From contig CANGNV010000010.1 in NCBI GenBank assembly GCA_947455485.1, positions 1 through 64,000 of the forward strand: a stretch of DNA of 64,000 nt, in the 5' to 3' direction. Within the stretch, counting starts at the first letter, position 1. The number at the start of each line of letters is the position of its first letter. Position numbers and translations under genes: made by a program. The stretch comes from Burkholderiaceae bacterium. Lineage in GTDB: Bacteria > Pseudomonadota > Gammaproteobacteria > Burkholderiales > Burkholderiaceae. Below the pieces are notes generated by a model. The model did no database searches, had not been told where the DNA came from, and saw only the letters and a program-made list of their open reading frames with translations. Of the stretch, positions 48,457-59,119 are shown one piece after another.

Positions 48457-48477
48457 TTTGCTCCGAGTATTTTAGTT

Positions 48478-49254
48478 TTACGAGTTCGTAAATTTAGCGG
48501 GGCGCTTTTCCATAAAAGCTGCCATACCTTCTTTTTGATCATTGGTTGCAAAGCAAGAATGGAACAAACGACGCTCAAAATGGATGCCTTCTGAGAGCGT
48601 AGTTTCATAAGCGGTATTGATTGCTTCTTTCACCATGATTGCAGTAAGCAATGGCATGTCTGCAATTGTTTTGGCAATCGCTTTTACTTCTTTTAGCAAA
48701 TCCGCCTGAGGGAAGATGCGAGCAACAAGGCCTGAGCGCTCAGCTTCAGCAGCATCCATCATGCGGCCAGTCAAAGCCAAGTCCATTGCTTTTGCTTTGG
48801 AAACAGCGCGCGGTAAACGCTGCGTTCCACCAGCACCAGGGATGATTCCCAATTTCACTTCTGGTTGCGCAAACTTAGCGCTATCAGCCGCCATGATGGT
48901 GTCGCACATCATGGCCAATTCACATCCGCCACCAAGAGCGTATCCAGATACTGCCGCAATCACTGGCTTACGCACTTTTCTAATCTCTTCCCAATTGCGA
49001 GAGATAAAGTCGCCGCGATAAACATTAGCGAATCCATATTTCGCCATCGTTGCAATATCTGCACCAGCAGCAAATGCTTTTTCACTACCGGTAACAATGA
49101 TGCAACCAATGTTGTCATCAGCATCAAAACTCAATAACGCTGCACCCAACTCATCCATTAGCTCATCATTCAGGGCGTTTAATACTTGCGGGCGATTGAG
49201 GGTAATGACAGCAACCTTGCCATCCACTTCAGTCAATATGGTGTTGTAAGTCAT
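48478..49254 (-). CDS. Enoyl-CoA hydratase
   Basis: This 258-residue crotonase-family enzyme hydrates 2-enoyl-CoA in fatty-acid beta-oxidation. The oxyanion-hole segment [11 protein letters not shown] is near 60-70. The two catalytic glutamates lie in [11 protein letters not shown] near 108-118 and in [20 protein letters not shown] near 129-148. All features fit short-chain ECH rather than an isomerase. It is a stand-alone gene convergent with the M20 gene, and no thiolase or dehydrogenase is next to it. Confidence 0.92.
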   Translation of the reverse strand: MTYNTILTEVDGKVAVITLNRPQVLNALNDELMDELGAALLSFDADDNIGCIIVTGSEKAFAAGADIATMAKYGFANVYRGDFISRNWEEIRKVRKPVIAAVSGYALGGGCELAMMCDTIMAADSAKFAQPEVKLGIIPGAGGTQRLPRAVSKAKAMDLALTGRMMDAAEAERSGLVARIFPQADLLKEVKAIAKTIADMPLLTAIMVKEAINTAYETTLSEGIHFERRLFHSCFATNDQKEGMAAFMEKRPAKFTNS

Positions 49255-49279
49255 CGATCTCTTTCAAAAATAGATTGGT

Positions 49280-50434
49280 TCAGCGCGGCAACAATAACCA
49301 CATCTTGCCATCTTGCTTCATACGTCCTGCTAATTCGCCTGCAGAATCCCCTGATCCCCAATAGTAATCCGCTCGTACCCCGCCTACAATGGCTTTGCCC
49401 GTATCCTGGGCCATCACCAGCCTCTGCAATGCCTGACTACTTAAGGGCTTAGTTGTACTCAAAAATACTGGGGCGCCTAAAGGCATGGCCTTCAGATCAA
49501 TGGCAATGCTGCGCTCAGCAGTCAAAGGCACTCCCAAAGCGCCATTAGGGCCAAGATCTGCGCTGACATTCCCAGGAAGCTCTTTGAAGAACACAAAGCG
49601 AGGATTAGCATTCAGCATCTCCTCTACACGTCCTGGATTGCGCTTAGCCCAAGCAGAAATGCCTTGCATCGTTGCTTCGCTCCGGGTGATTTCTTTCCGG
49701 TCCAGCAACCACTGTGCAAATGATTTGAATGGCTGATCATTGGTGCCGGCATAGCCGAGTCGCAATACGCGCCCATCTTCCAAACGAATTTTTCCAGAGC
49801 CTTGGATTTGCATAAAAGCGGTAGCTACAGGATCTTGTACCCAAGCAATCTCAGAACCACGCAGCACCCCAGAACTCATTAACTCTGCACGTGTCGGCGC
49901 AGGGTTTGGCTTCGAGGTCTTCCACGCAGCTGGCAAGCCATATAAGGGAACAGAGTAAGTAGCCGTGCGGGTCTGGGAGCCATTCATCACCGGCTCGTAA
50001 TACCCAGTGATAAGGCCGGATTCATTGCCTGTAGCGCTGTTACGCACCTCATATGCCTGAAAATTCCCCTCAAAATATTGGCGAATTGCACGTCCATCCC
50101 GGCCTGAAACGTTACCAGCTTGAGCACATGCTTGGCGCCAATTAATTTCACTATTGCGTTTACGCAGGGCATCACAACTTTTGAGCCAAGCTGGCCAAGC
50201 CTGCGTTAAATCATCCTCTTGCCAGCCGGGCAAGTCTTGCCATGAAACTGATCTAAAGCTGGCAATCGAGGAGGTATAGGAAGATGGGGCGCTACCGCTA
50301 GACCGATAACCAGATCCACGAGTAGAAGGCGTAGAGCAAGCGGCTAATAAGCTGGCAATGCTGATTACGAATACACTGCAGAAAAGGATTCGAGAAGGAT
50401 TCTTGAGACTTATTAATTTGGATATAAAAATCAT
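49280..50434 (-). CDS. mltA: Membrane-bound lytic murein transglycosylase A (lipoprotein)
   Basis: This enzyme cleaves peptidoglycan to 1,6-anhydro products at the outer membrane. The C-terminal 3D domain has the catalytic Asp pattern in MAQDTGKAIVGGVRADYYWG, and a lipobox LLAACS follows a hydrophobic signal. The frame extends upstream to 50539, but that gives a long unlikely leader. The ATG at 50434 gives MIFISKLISLKNPSRILF and a normal lipoprotein signal, so it was preferred, though its ribosome binding site is weak. A small membrane ORF starts divergently at this point. Confidence 0.92.
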   Translation of the reverse strand: MIFISKLISLKNPSRILFCSVFVISIASLLAACSTPSTRGSGYRSSGSAPSSYTSSIASFRSVSWQDLPGWQEDDLTQAWPAWLKSCDALRKRNSEINWRQACAQAGNVSGRDGRAIRQYFEGNFQAYEVRNSATGNESGLITGYYEPVMNGSQTRTATYSVPLYGLPAAWKTSKPNPAPTRAELMSSGVLRGSEIAWVQDPVATAFMQIQGSGKIRLEDGRVLRLGYAGTNDQPFKSFAQWLLDRKEITRSEATMQGISAWAKRNPGRVEEMLNANPRFVFFKELPGNVSADLGPNGALGVPLTAERSIAIDLKAMPLGAPVFLSTTKPLSSQALQRLVMAQDTGKAIVGGVRADYYWGSGDSAGELAGRMKQDGKMWLLLPR

Positions 50435-50546
50435 GATTGCCAATTTACTAGATGAATACCCAATGATCTTGTTTGCATTAGAGGGTGGCCTAGCTTTAGC
50501 CCTTCTGCTATTTATTGTCCTTTGGACTGGTAAGGGCAAAAAATAG
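50433..50546 (+). CDS. Possible 37-residue single-span membrane protein
   Basis: The ORF begins MIANLLDEYPMILF and has one hydrophobic segment (ALEGGLALALLLFIVLW, about residues 15-31) followed by a positively charged tail (TGKGKK), the layout of a genuine small inner-membrane protein with an outside N-terminus. There is no strong ribosome binding site, and it overlaps the start codon of mltA on the other strand by 2 bp. It is unrecognised, and may be chance. Conservation in related genomes would decide. Confidence 0.3.
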   Translation: MIANLLDEYPMILFALEGGLALALLLFIVLWTGKGKK

Positions 50547-50560
50547 GGTTTATTGAGGGC

Positions 50561-50953
50561 TCAATGCAAGGTTCTTGGCATTACTAAAGCAAATTCCGGG
50601 ATTGGGGCCTGGAAAAACTGAGCCTCTTCAGTCACGCAGAAATACTCACCACGCATAGTTCCTGCTGGCGTTGGCAAAGTGGCCCAGCTGGTGTACTCAA
50701 AGTGCTCACCCGCCCGCAGAAGCGGTTGTTGCCCTACAACCCCCAAGCCACGGACTTCCTGGACATCATTGTCCCCGTCAGTGATGAACCAATGGCGGGC
50801 AATGAGCTGAATACTAGCCGTACCCGTATTTCTAATGGTGACGGTATAAGCAAACGCAAATTGGCGGTTATCGGGGTCAGACTGGTCGGGCAAATACTGG
50901 GTTTTGACCGTAATGCTGATTTCATGAGGATTCATGCTCGAATTCTGCTCCAT
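50561..50953 (-). CDS. apaG: ApaG family protein
   Basis: This 130-residue protein is a single FnIII-like ApaG domain. It has TVTIRNTGTASIQLIARHW near 38-56, the VRGLGVVGQQPLL segment near 67-79 and the FEYTSWATLPTPAGTMRGEY motif near 84-103. ApaG has been linked to Co2+/Mg2+ homeostasis and pyrophosphate binding, but its role is not settled. The start may instead be the second Met (MNPHEIS, residue 7). Divergent from rpe with a 31-bp gap. Confidence 0.92.
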   Translation of the reverse strand: MEQNSSMNPHEISITVKTQYLPDQSDPDNRQFAFAYTVTIRNTGTASIQLIARHWFITDGDNDVQEVRGLGVVGQQPLLRAGEHFEYTSWATLPTPAGTMRGEYFCVTEEAQFFQAPIPEFALVMPRTLH

Positions 50954-50984
50954 CCTAAGCCCAACTGCAAGCTAGAATCTAGGG

Positions 50985-51710
50985 ATGGATAGCCAGAAAT
51001 CACCCTCAAATAGCCAGTTTGTCATCGCCCCCTCCATTTTGTCGGCTGACTTTGCCTGCCTAGGCAAAGAAGTTCAAGATGTTCTATTGGCAGGCGCCGA
51101 CTGGATTCACTTTGATGTGATGGACAACCACTACGTTCCGAACCTGACTATTGGGCCTTTAGTTTGCGAAGCGATACGCCCGCATGCAACAAAAGATGGC
51201 AAGCCAGCGATGATTGATGTGCATTTAATGGTTGAGCCGGTAGACCGCCTCGTTCCAGACTTTGCAAAAGCTGGTGCAAACCTGATTAGCTTTCATCCAG
51301 AGGCAAGCCCTCATGTGAACCGCACAATTAATTTGATTCGCGATCAAGGTTGTCAAGCTGGCTTAGTCTTAAATCCAGCCACTCCGCTTGATCACCTCGA
51401 TCACACGCTTGAATTGCTTGATCTGGTTTTGTTGATGTCAGTGAACCCGGGGTTTGGTGGTCAATCATTTATTCCAAGTACTCTCAATAAGATTGCACAG
51501 GTACGTGCACGCTTAGATCGCCATCAACAAGAAACGGGTCGCCATATTCGACTTGAAGTGGATGGTGGAATTAAAGTCGACAATATTGCAGAAGTAGCTA
51601 AAGCTGGTGCAGATACATTTGTTGCAGGCTCCGCAATCTTTGGCAAAGAAAATTATGCCGATGTGATTAAAGCGATGCGCGCAGAACTAGCGACGTCAGG
51701 AAAAGCGTAA
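50985..51710 (+). CDS. rpe: Ribulose-phosphate 3-epimerase
   Basis: This 241-residue TIM-barrel enzyme interconverts ribulose- and xylulose-5-phosphate. Signatures are [14 protein letters not shown] near 14-27, the metal-binding [17 protein letters not shown] segment near 42-58, [14 protein letters not shown] near 151-164 and EVDGGI near 190. Its stop overlaps the trpE start (TAATG). In many proteobacteria gph lies between rpe and trpE; here it is missing, and rpe joins trpE directly. Confidence 0.96.
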   Translation: MDSQKSPSNSQFVIAPSILSADFACLGKEVQDVLLAGADWIHFDVMDNHYVPNLTIGPLVCEAIRPHATKDGKPAMIDVHLMVEPVDRLVPDFAKAGANLISFHPEASPHVNRTINLIRDQGCQAGLVLNPATPLDHLDHTLELLDLVLLMSVNPGFGGQSFIPSTLNKIAQVRARLDRHQQETGRHIRLEVDGGIKVDNIAEVAKAGADTFVAGSAIFGKENYADVIKAMRAELATSGKA

Positions 51711-53215
51711 TGCAGCACGAAGAATTTCTTGCCCTAGCAAAACAGGGTTTCAATCGCATTCCCTTAGTAAAAGAAGTATTGGCGGACCTCGAGACGCCTC
51801 TGTCACTCTACGTCAAACTCACACAAGCTTTTGGACAAAAAAATACTTATTTACTTGAGTCTGTTCTAGGTGGCGAGCGCTTTGGTCGCTTCTCTTTTAT
51901 TGGCCTGCCTGCCAAAACTGTTTTAAGAACGGTTGGCACACCAGATGCGCCACTAACTGAAGTACTCTTCAATGACAAAGTGATTGAAACTAATCATGAC
52001 AACCCATTGGATTTTGTAGACGCCTATTTCAAGCGCTTCAAAGTAGCAGTGCAACCTGGCCTCCCGCGCTTCTGTGGCGGGCTTGCTGGCTACTTTGGCT
52101 ATGACACCGTTCGTTACATCGAATCACGTTTAGCGAAACACAATCTGCCAGATGAATTAGGTGTGCCTGATATTCAATTGATGCTCACCGAAGAGTTGGC
52201 GGTGGTTGATAACGTTGCGGGTCGTATTTATTTAATCGTGTATGCAGACCCCAGTGTTACCGATAGCTTTGAAAAAGGCCAAGCTCGCTTAAAAGAATTA
52301 CTTGCTTGCCTCAGCAAACCAGTGAGTATGCCAGCGTCCTTACCAAGCACCAAAACAGAATTGGTACGCAAGTTCAAAGCAGCTGATTTTGAAAATGCCG
52401 TTCTCAAAACTAAAGAATATATTTTGGCTGGCGATTGCATGCAGGTAGTGATCGGTCAACGTATCAGCAAACCTTTCACAGATTCACCTCTCGCCCTCTA
52501 CCGTGCGTTGCGATCGTTGAATCCATCACCTTACATGTACTTCTATGACTTTGGTGACTTGCAAGTAGTAGGCTCATCTCCTGAGATCTTGGTGCGCCAA
52601 GAGCAACGTGAGAACCAAAAGATTGTGACGATTCGTCCGCTAGCTGGTACACGTCCTCGTGGTGCCACACCTGAAGAGGATGAGCGTCTTGCCACCGAAT
52701 TGCTTGCCGACCCAAAAGAAATTGCTGAGCACGTCATGTTGATTGACTTAGCGCGCAACGATGTGGGTCGTATCGCAAAGACAGGTACCGTCAAGGTGAC
52801 TGATTCGATGTCGATTGAAAAGTATTCTCATGTACAGCACATTGTGAGCTCTGTTGAAGGTGAATTACTAGACAATATGAGCAATATGGACGTTCTACGA
52901 GCAACCTTCCCAGCCGGCACTTTATCGGGCGCCCCAAAAATTCGGGCGATGGAAATTATTGATGAGATGGAAATTGTGAAACGCGGTGTCTATGGTGGCG
53001 CAGTAGGCTACCTCTCCTTCTCTGGAGACATGGATGTAGCGATCGCCATTCGTACTGGTGTGATTCGTGATGGCGTACTGCATTCTCAGGCTGGCGCTGG
53101 TGTAGTTGCAGATTCCGACCCTACTGCCGAGTGGAAAGAAACCGAAGCCAAAGCCCGAGCAGTATTAATGGCGGCTGATTTAGTACAAGGAGGACTCGAT
53201 GCTCCTCATGATTGA
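51710..53215 (+). CDS. trpE: Anthranilate synthase component I
   Basis: This 501-residue chorismate-utilising enzyme makes anthranilate using ammonia from TrpG. Catalytic-domain motifs include [18 protein letters not shown] near 307-324, [16 protein letters not shown] near 338-353, and [21 protein letters not shown] near 402-422 (signature positions only). An N-terminal LLES segment ([14 protein letters not shown], near 47-60) fits the feedback tryptophan site. It overlaps trpG by 17 bp. Confidence 0.96.
   Translation: MQHEEFLALAKQGFNRIPLVKEVLADLETPLSLYVKLTQAFGQKNTYLLESVLGGERFGRFSFIGLPAKTVLRTVGTPDAPLTEVLFNDKVIETNHDNPLDFVDAYFKRFKVAVQPGLPRFCGGLAGYFGYDTVRYIESRLAKHNLPDELGVPDIQLMLTEELAVVDNVAGRIYLIVYADPSVTDSFEKGQARLKELLACLSKPVSMPASLPSTKTELVRKFKAADFENAVLKTKEYILAGDCMQVVIGQRISKPFTDSPLALYRALRSLNPSPYMYFYDFGDLQVVGSSPEILVRQEQRENQKIVTIRPLAGTRPRGATPEEDERLATELLADPKEIAEHVMLIDLARNDVGRIAKTGTVKVTDSMSIEKYSHVQHIVSSVEGELLDNMSNMDVLRATFPAGTLSGAPKIRAMEIIDEMEIVKRGVYGGAVGYLSFSGDMDVAIAIRTGVIRDGVLHSQAGAGVVADSDPTAEWKETEAKARAVLMAADLVQGGLDAPHD
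53187..53193 (+). promoter_or_regulatory. Strong ribosome binding site of trpG
   Basis: AAGGAGG lies 5 nt before the ATG at 53199, inside the end of trpE. It fixes the trpG start at that ATG rather than the one 9 nt downstream and explains the 17-bp overlap of the two synthase subunits. Confidence 0.85.
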
Positions 53216-53765
53216 TAACTACGATTCATTTACCTACAACCTCGTTCAGTATTTTGCGGAGCTTGGTGAAGAGGTCAAAGTTTTCCGTAACGATGAAATT
53301 TCCGTTGATGAGATTGCCAAAATCAATCCTGCGCGCATTTGTATTTCACCAGGGCCTTGCAGTCCAGCTGAAGCAGGTATTTCGGTAGCTACGATTCAAC
53401 GCTATGCCGGACAGATTCCAATTCTCGGTGTCTGCCTTGGACATCAAGCAATTGGCGAGGCCTTTGGCGGCAAAATTATTCGCGCCCAAAAAGTGATGCA
53501 CGGCAAGACGGATGATATTCACCATACTGGTGTTGGCGTTTTTAAAGACTTGCCAAACCCATTCAAAGTAACGCGTTATCACTCCCTCGCCATTGAGAAG
53601 AGTTCATTGCCGGCAGTTCTCGAAGTAACAGCCACCTCATCTGATGGTGAAATCATGGGCGTGCGTCATAAGGAACTTGCAGTCGAGGGCGTGCAATTTC
53701 ATCCAGAATCCATTCTTTCTGAGCATGGTCATGCACTGCTGAAAAATTTCTTGCAAGCCAAATAA
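53199..53765 (+). CDS. trpG: Anthranilate synthase component II (glutamine amidotransferase)
   Basis: This 188-residue class I glutamine amidotransferase supplies ammonia to TrpE and may also serve 4-amino-4-deoxychorismate synthesis as PabA. The nucleophile Cys is in [19 protein letters not shown] near 73-91, and the His/Glu pair is in [10 protein letters not shown] near 167-176. The N-terminus [19 protein letters not shown] is diagnostic. It sits between trpE and trpD in one operon. Confidence 0.96.
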   Translation: MLLMIDNYDSFTYNLVQYFAELGEEVKVFRNDEISVDEIAKINPARICISPGPCSPAEAGISVATIQRYAGQIPILGVCLGHQAIGEAFGGKIIRAQKVMHGKTDDIHHTGVGVFKDLPNPFKVTRYHSLAIEKSSLPAVLEVTATSSDGEIMGVRHKELAVEGVQFHPESILSEHGHALLKNFLQAK

Positions 53766-53789
53766 CTCAAAAGCATTAAATCGATCCCT

Positions 53790-54812
53790 ATGCCCATTAC
53801 GCCTCAGCAAGCACTACAACGTTGTATTGAACATCGTGAACTTTTTCATGATGAGATGACAGCAATGATGCGTCTGATCATGAGTGGTGAGATGCCGCCA
53901 ACCCTAGTGGCTGGCCTACTAGTTGCCCTCCGCACCAAAAAAGAGACTGTTGGCGAAATTGCCGCTGCCGCTCAAGTGATGCGTGAATTTGCGACGCCAG
54001 TACACGTCGAAGATAGAAAAAACTTGGTAGATGTGGTGGGTACTGGTGGTGATGGCGCCCATACCTTCAATATTTCTACTGCCGCGATGTTTGTAGCGGC
54101 AGCAGCTGGTGCAAAAATTGCTAAGCATGGTAATCGTAGCGTCAGCAGTAAATCCGGAAGCGCAGATATTCTGGAGTCGCTAGGCGTGAAGCTATCGCTC
54201 TCACCAGAGCAAGTCGCAAAATGCATTTCAGAAGTGGGCGCAGGGTTTATGTTTGCGCCGAATCATCACCCTGCAATGAAGAATGTCGTCCCAATTCGCA
54301 AAGATTTGGGTGTACGCACTATTTTCAATATCCTAGGTCCCCTTACAAACCCAGCGGATGCTAAGCGCATCCTGATGGGCGTATTTCATGCAGACTTAGT
54401 CGGAATTCAGGCGCGCGTATTGCAGGCCATGGGCATGGATCACGCACTAGTAGTCTATGGCCGTGATGGTTTAGATGAGATCTCTCTTGAAGGCCCCACC
54501 CTCGTAGGCGAATTGAAAGATGGTCAGGTCCGTGAATATGAAATTCATCCAAAAGACTTTGGCTTAAGCACCGCTCTGACCAATAGCTTTAAGGTGGCTG
54601 ACGCCGAAGAATCTAAAGCGATTGTGCTGGATGTACTCAACAAAAAATCTGGCCCAGCGAGTGACATTGTTTGCCTCAATGCTGGTGCAGTGCTGTATGT
54701 AGCTGATGTGGCGCCAAGCATTGCTAGCGGCATTCAGATGGCGCAAGCAGCCATCGCTTCTGGCGCTGCCCGTCAAAAGCTAGACCAATTTGTAGCCGCA
54801 ACCCAAAACTAA
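53790..54812 (+). CDS. trpD: Anthranilate phosphoribosyltransferase
   Basis: This 340-residue enzyme joins anthranilate to PRPP. The PRPP-binding motif [17 protein letters not shown] is near 81-97, followed by [18 protein letters not shown] near 112-129 and [17 protein letters not shown] near 153-169. It begins 24 bp after trpG and is followed by trpC. Confidence 0.96.
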   Translation: MPITPQQALQRCIEHRELFHDEMTAMMRLIMSGEMPPTLVAGLLVALRTKKETVGEIAAAAQVMREFATPVHVEDRKNLVDVVGTGGDGAHTFNISTAAMFVAAAAGAKIAKHGNRSVSSKSGSADILESLGVKLSLSPEQVAKCISEVGAGFMFAPNHHPAMKNVVPIRKDLGVRTIFNILGPLTNPADAKRILMGVFHADLVGIQARVLQAMGMDHALVVYGRDGLDEISLEGPTLVGELKDGQVREYEIHPKDFGLSTALTNSFKVADAEESKAIVLDVLNKKSGPASDIVCLNAGAVLYVADVAPSIASGIQMAQAAIASGAARQKLDQFVAATQN

Positions 54813-54823
54813 TTAAGATCTTC

Positions 54824-55627
54824 ATGAGCGATATCCTCGACAAAATTGTTGCCACCAAAAAAATTGAGGTTGCCGCTGATTCAAAAAAAATCTCTTTGGC
54901 TAATCAACGCGATCAGGCTGAAGAAAATAATCGCGACGCGCTCTTAAAGCCTCGGGGCTTTATTCAATCTATCGAAAATAAGATTGCGGCAGGTAAGGCT
55001 GGCGTGATTACCGAGATAAAAAAAGCGAGTCCTAGTAAAGGCATCTTGCGAGAAAACTTTCAGCCGGCTGAGATTGCTCAATCTTATGAAAAAAATGGCG
55101 CCGCCTGCTTATCCGTTCTTACGGACAAAGATTATTTCCAAGGGGCGAATGCTTACCTTCAAGCCGCAAGAGCCGCTTGCAGCATTCCAGCCTTACGTAA
55201 AGACTTTACGATTGATCCCTATCAAGTCTATGAGGCAAGAGCGATTGGCGCTGATGCTATTTTATTAATTGTGGCTTGCTTAGAACTCAATCAAATGAAA
55301 GAGTTGGAGGCCTGTGCACATGAGCTGGGCTTGGATGTTCTGGTTGAGGTTCATAACGCTCCTGAGCTGGGGCAAGCTCTCGAGTTAAAAACCCCACTAC
55401 TCGGAATTAATAATCGCAATCTCAAAACATTTGAAGTGACCCTTCAAACAACCCTGTCTTTGTTATCAATGGTGCCAAAGGGAAAAACTTTGGTTACTGA
55501 GTCAGGCATCATGAGCCGTGCTGATGTGCAGTTGATGCGTGATCACCAAATTAATGCATTTTTAGTCGGCGAAGCCTTTATGCGTGCCAGCGATCCGGGC
55601 GTAGCTTTAGGCGAACTGTTTAACTAG
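54824..55627 (+). CDS. trpC: Indole-3-glycerol phosphate synthase
   Basis: This 267-residue TIM-barrel enzyme closes the indole ring. The catalytic lysine is in [14 protein letters not shown] near 64-77; [19 protein letters not shown] lies near 124-142, and [12 protein letters not shown] near 195-206. It is monofunctional, without a fused TrpF. It ends the trpEGDC set; trpF, trpB and trpA are elsewhere. Its stop overlaps the stop of the convergent membrane-protein gene by 4 bp. Confidence 0.96.
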   Translation: MSDILDKIVATKKIEVAADSKKISLANQRDQAEENNRDALLKPRGFIQSIENKIAAGKAGVITEIKKASPSKGILRENFQPAEIAQSYEKNGAACLSVLTDKDYFQGANAYLQAARAACSIPALRKDFTIDPYQVYEARAIGADAILLIVACLELNQMKELEACAHELGLDVLVEVHNAPELGQALELKTPLLGINNRNLKTFEVTLQTTLSLLSMVPKGKTLVTESGIMSRADVQLMRDHQINAFLVGEAFMRASDPGVALGELFN

Positions 55628-56190
55628 GCAAGCTTGGAGGGCTTCAGCAAATCTAGCCCCATCTTAATCAACCCAACGAGCACTATTGTGCCAATCACGT
55701 CACCAATTAGCATCACTAAGAAGTGATTAAAACTCCCGGCCTCATCAAGACTTCTGACCGCAAACCACCATTGATGCAAACCAGCACTCAGAGCTGCGTA
55801 GATCAAAGTACAAATTGCTAGTTTAGGCAAACTCAAGTTACTCAGATTCGGTGATATTTTTAGATTGCTCAATACAAAGATCGTGGCCAAATACGGGGCA
55901 AAGCCTGATATCAGCCCTACGCCAACACAAGTTGTGAGTTCATGCGGGAATGGTCCTAAATAACTAATGAAAAAGGATGCCATGGCTATTCCCAAAGCTC
56001 CTGGCAATCCAAATATCAGGGTAAGAAATAGGCGTAGACCAGCAGGCAGATAAATCCAGCTCACTCCCAGACCAAATGTCAGGTGGCTTGTCAGCCAATC
56101 ATTGAGATAAAACAGGGTCGTATAAAGGAAAATGCTAACCAAAAAGCCTGTTGTCGATTCCGAGAATATTCTTTTCATGACTGTCAGCAT
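55624..56190 (-). CDS. MASE1-like integral membrane protein
   Basis: This 188-residue protein has five to six predicted membrane segments and the segment [20 protein letters not shown] (about 45-64), which resembles the W-x-PAG-L core of MASE1 sensor domains. No signalling output domain (kinase, GGDEF or EAL) is attached, so it is a membrane module alone. The C-terminal loop is short. The function is not known. The start may also be MKRIFSES 12 nt downstream. It is divergent from a winged-helix gene. Confidence 0.6.
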   Translation of the reverse strand: MLTVMKRIFSESTTGFLVSIFLYTTLFYLNDWLTSHLTFGLGVSWIYLPAGLRLFLTLIFGLPGALGIAMASFFISYLGPFPHELTTCVGVGLISGFAPYLATIFVLSNLKISPNLSNLSLPKLAICTLIYAALSAGLHQWWFAVRSLDEAGSFNHFLVMLIGDVIGTIVLVGLIKMGLDLLKPSKLA

Positions 56191-56291
56191 GGTTATTTAT
56201 TGATTATTAGCTCATACTACCGCCCTTGAATTAGGGAATATACTAAGATTAACCCTGAGGCTAATAGCCTTCTAAACATCGATATAAAGAT

Positions 56292-56642
56292 ATGTCCACC
56301 ATTAAATCCTCTTGCTACATTCGTTTTTTAAACCTGATTGATGTTCTTGACCGCATCAATCCCGGGAAAAAGCTCGACTCTATTGAAGAAAGTCTTCTAG
56401 ATAAAATTGTTTTGAGTTTTCATGCCAAAAAGTCCATTTTGGTAGGGGACCTTATCTCCATGTCAGAGCTTGGTTCTCAGGCAACCCTTCACGGACGGCT
56501 CAAGAATCTCAGTGCTATGGGATATATCAAGATGGCAGCGAATGAAGATGGGCGCAAAAAGGAAGTGGTTCCGAGCAAGATTGCTATCAAGCGCTATGAA
56601 GAAATTGCCAAGTGCTTAGAAAAGGCTGTCAAAGCTAGCTAA
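56292..56642 (+). CDS. Winged-helix DNA-binding protein (MarR-like)
   Basis: This 116-residue protein has a helical N-terminus, a helix-turn-helix region at about 53-77 (VGDLISMSELGSQATLHGRL) and a wing-like segment (GYIKMAANEDGRKKEVVPS) near 82-100. This is the layout of small MarR-type or PadR-like regulators. Ligand and targets are unknown. It is divergent from the MASE1-like gene with a 101-bp gap and ends in a strong terminator, so it is a single-gene unit and possibly a regulator of its neighbour. Confidence 0.65.
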   Translation: MSTIKSSCYIRFLNLIDVLDRINPGKKLDSIEESLLDKIVLSFHAKKSILVGDLISMSELGSQATLHGRLKNLSAMGYIKMAANEDGRKKEVVPSKIAIKRYEEIAKCLEKAVKAS

Positions 56643-56662
56643 TTCATCAATGCTATAGAACT

Positions 56663-56693
56663 AAAAAAGCCCTTAACTAGTAAGGGCTTTTTT
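56663..56693. terminator. Bidirectional Rho-independent terminator
   Basis: A perfect 13-bp stem, AAAAAAGCCCTTA with TAAGGGCTTTTTT, encloses ACTAG. It lies between the convergent winged-helix gene and ychF and can serve both. Confidence 0.95.
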
Positions 56694-56710
56694 ACTTAGC
56701 GGGACTGGTT

Positions 56711-57805
56711 TTATACGTTAAACAGGAAGTTCAAGACGTCGCCGTCTTTAACAACATACTCTTTACCTTCAGCCCGCATCTTTCCAGCCTCTTTTGCACC
56801 AGACTCACCCTTGAATTGAACAAAATCTTCAAATGCAATGGTTTGGGCACGAATAAAGCCACGCTCAAAGTCTGTATGAATCACCCCAGCAGCCTGCGGA
56901 GCGGTATCACCTTGATGAATAGTCCAGGCGCGAACCTCTTTAACACCGGCTGTAAAGTAAGTCTGCAAGCCCAGTAACTTATAACCCGCACGAATCACAC
57001 GATCTAATCCAGACTCTTCCATGCCGAGGTCTGCCAAGAACTCAACCTTGTCAGCATCATCCAAATCCGCAATCTCAGCCTCGATTGCTGCACAAACAGC
57101 AACAACTGGTGCACCCTCTTTAGCTGCGTGCTGAATCACTGCCTCTAGATGCGGATTGTTGGCAAAGCCATCTTCTTTGACGTTGGCGATATACATCGCT
57201 GGTTTTGCTGTGATCAAGCAGAGTGGCTTCAAGAGCAAATTTTCTTCGTCAGTCAGCTTCAAGCTACGAACTGGCTGAGCTTGATCCAAATGGGCCTGCA
57301 CCTTAGTTAGCACAGCCACCAAAGCAGCGGCCTCTTTGTCATTTCCTGACTTGGCTGCCTTACTAGAACGCTGGAGAGTTTTTTCTACAGTGGTTAAGTC
57401 GGATAAGGCCAACTCGGTATCAATCACTGCGATATCGGAGATCGGATCGATCTTGCCCGCTACGTGGATTACGTTAGCGTCCTCAAAACAGCGCACCACA
57501 TGGGTAATGGCGTCAGTTTCTCGAATATTCGCTAAAAATTGATTCCCGAGACCTTCGCCTTTAGAGGCTCCAGCTACCAAGCCCGCAATATCGACAAATT
57601 CGACAGCTGCAGGCAGGATGCGCTCAGGCTTGACGATCTCAGCCAAAGCGGCAAGACGGGGGTCAGGAACCTCGACTACACCCACATTAGGCTCGATCGT
57701 GCAGAAAGGATAGTTTTCCGCCGCGATTCCAGCCTTGGTAAGCGCGTTAAAGAGGGTAGATTTGCCGACGTTAGGCAGGCCGACGATGCCACATTTCAAA
57801 GACAT
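56711..57805 (-). CDS. ychF: Redox-regulated ATPase YchF
   Basis: This Obg-related P-loop NTPase (about 364 residues) has the G1 loop GLPNVGKST near 8-16, the G3 region [20 protein letters not shown] near 70-89 and a C-terminal TGS domain. In place of the usual NKxD it has the altered G4 seen in YchF proteins, which prefer ATP. The frame extends to 57838, but [14 protein letters not shown] at 57805 is the conserved family start and was chosen. Confidence 0.95.
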   Translation of the reverse strand: MSLKCGIVGLPNVGKSTLFNALTKAGIAAENYPFCTIEPNVGVVEVPDPRLAALAEIVKPERILPAAVEFVDIAGLVAGASKGEGLGNQFLANIRETDAITHVVRCFEDANVIHVAGKIDPISDIAVIDTELALSDLTTVEKTLQRSSKAAKSGNDKEAAALVAVLTKVQAHLDQAQPVRSLKLTDEENLLLKPLCLITAKPAMYIANVKEDGFANNPHLEAVIQHAAKEGAPVVAVCAAIEAEIADLDDADKVEFLADLGMEESGLDRVIRAGYKLLGLQTYFTAGVKEVRAWTIHQGDTAPQAAGVIHTDFERGFIRAQTIAFEDFVQFKGESGAKEAGKMRAEGKEYVVKDGDVLNFLFNV

Positions 57806-57844
57806 AGCCGTATTGTAAAGGGCTAGTTTCGATATCATCGAGAT

Positions 57845-59119
57845 ATGTCAGAAGTTAGCCAAAATACCTCAGCTAAATTACCCAAAAATACCTCCCAAAT
57901 GCGAACAATCGATGTCGCTGTAGTGGGTGGAGGTATAGCGGGTAAGGCCTGCGCCTTAGGCCTTGCTCAGCTGGGCCTGCAAACTATTCAAATTGCCCCA
58001 GACTTAGGGCAAACCGTTTCTGCTCCACAGGGGAGTCAATGGGGACAACGCATTTACGCTTTTTCTCCCAGCACTCAAAAACTATTAGCTCATCTTCAAA
58101 TTTGGGATGCCGTTGATCACAGCCGCATGCAACCTGTTCGGGATATGCGGATTTATGGCGATCGTGGAGAAAAACATGATCAACTGCATTTGTCTGCTTT
58201 TGAAGCGGGGACACCTCAGTTGGCTTGGATTGGCGAATCGAACGTAATCGAACACACCCTAGATCAGGCCTCACGCTTCCAAAATAAATTAGAGCGCATC
58301 AATGATTCGGTAGAAAACATTCAAGTAGATTCAGATGGAGCAACGCTGCAACTGAAAAATGGATCCGCCTTGCGTGCCCAACTCGTTATTGCCGCTGACG
58401 GAGCTAATTCAGCGATACGTGCTGAGCTAGGCATTTCCACAAAAGAAGAAAGTTATTCACAAAGTGGCGTGGTAGCAAATTGGATTTGCAGTAACGCACA
58501 CTTAGAAACTGCCTATCAATGGTTTTTGTCAGGTGGCGATATCGTAGCAATGTTGCCATTACCGAACAAACAAGTCTCGATGGTGTGGTCAACTTCAACA
58601 GAAAATGCTGCCGAACTTTTAAAGCTAGATCAAGCAGCTTGGACTGAAAAGTTTTCTTCAATTGCTAATGGAGCAATAGTTAAGCAACTTGGATTGCTCA
58701 CACTAAATTCAATGCCAGCCGCCTTTCCTCTCAGAAGAATTCGTGCGAGCCGTTTTATCGGACCAGATGACAATCCCAAGGTTGCACTGATTGGGGATGC
58801 CGCTCATGTGATGCACCCACTGGCTGGACAAGGACTGAACCTAGGATTAAGAGATGTAGCAACACTGCTGCATATTTTGAGTAAGCGAGAATCCTTTCGC
58901 CTACCAAACGACAAAGTATTGTTGCGTCGTTATGAGCGTCAGCGTCAAGGCGATACTAGCGCCCTCCTCTGGGTGACAGACAAGCTCAAGAAGTTATTCT
59001 CAGCTAGCAGCGGTACAGAGAAACAATTGCGCAATTGGGGCTTAGGCCTCGTCAATCGTAGTCACTTTATTAAACGGCGCCTTATTGAACGCGCCCTTGG
59101 AGATGCTGATTTTGAATAA
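57845..59119 (+). CDS. UbiH/UbiF/COQ6-type FAD-dependent monooxygenase
   Basis: This 424-residue flavoprotein hydroxylase fits the ubiquinone-ring hydroxylase group. The dinucleotide-binding [17 protein letters not shown] motif is near 24-40, the DG motif [13 protein letters not shown] near 184-196 and the second FAD motif [20 protein letters not shown] near 312-331. The first 18 residues are an unusual polar extension, and the Met at 19 (ATG 57899) is an alternative start. Which ring position it modifies is not resolved. Divergent from ychF; overlaps dsbC. Confidence 0.87.
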   Translation: MSEVSQNTSAKLPKNTSQMRTIDVAVVGGGIAGKACALGLAQLGLQTIQIAPDLGQTVSAPQGSQWGQRIYAFSPSTQKLLAHLQIWDAVDHSRMQPVRDMRIYGDRGEKHDQLHLSAFEAGTPQLAWIGESNVIEHTLDQASRFQNKLERINDSVENIQVDSDGATLQLKNGSALRAQLVIAADGANSAIRAELGISTKEESYSQSGVVANWICSNAHLETAYQWFLSGGDIVAMLPLPNKQVSMVWSTSTENAAELLKLDQAAWTEKFSSIANGAIVKQLGLLTLNSMPAAFPLRRIRASRFIGPDDNPKVALIGDAAHVMHPLAGQGLNLGLRDVATLLHILSKRESFRLPNDKVLLRRYERQRQGDTSALLWVTDKLKKLFSASSGTEKQLRNWGLGLVNRSHFIKRRLIERALGDADFE

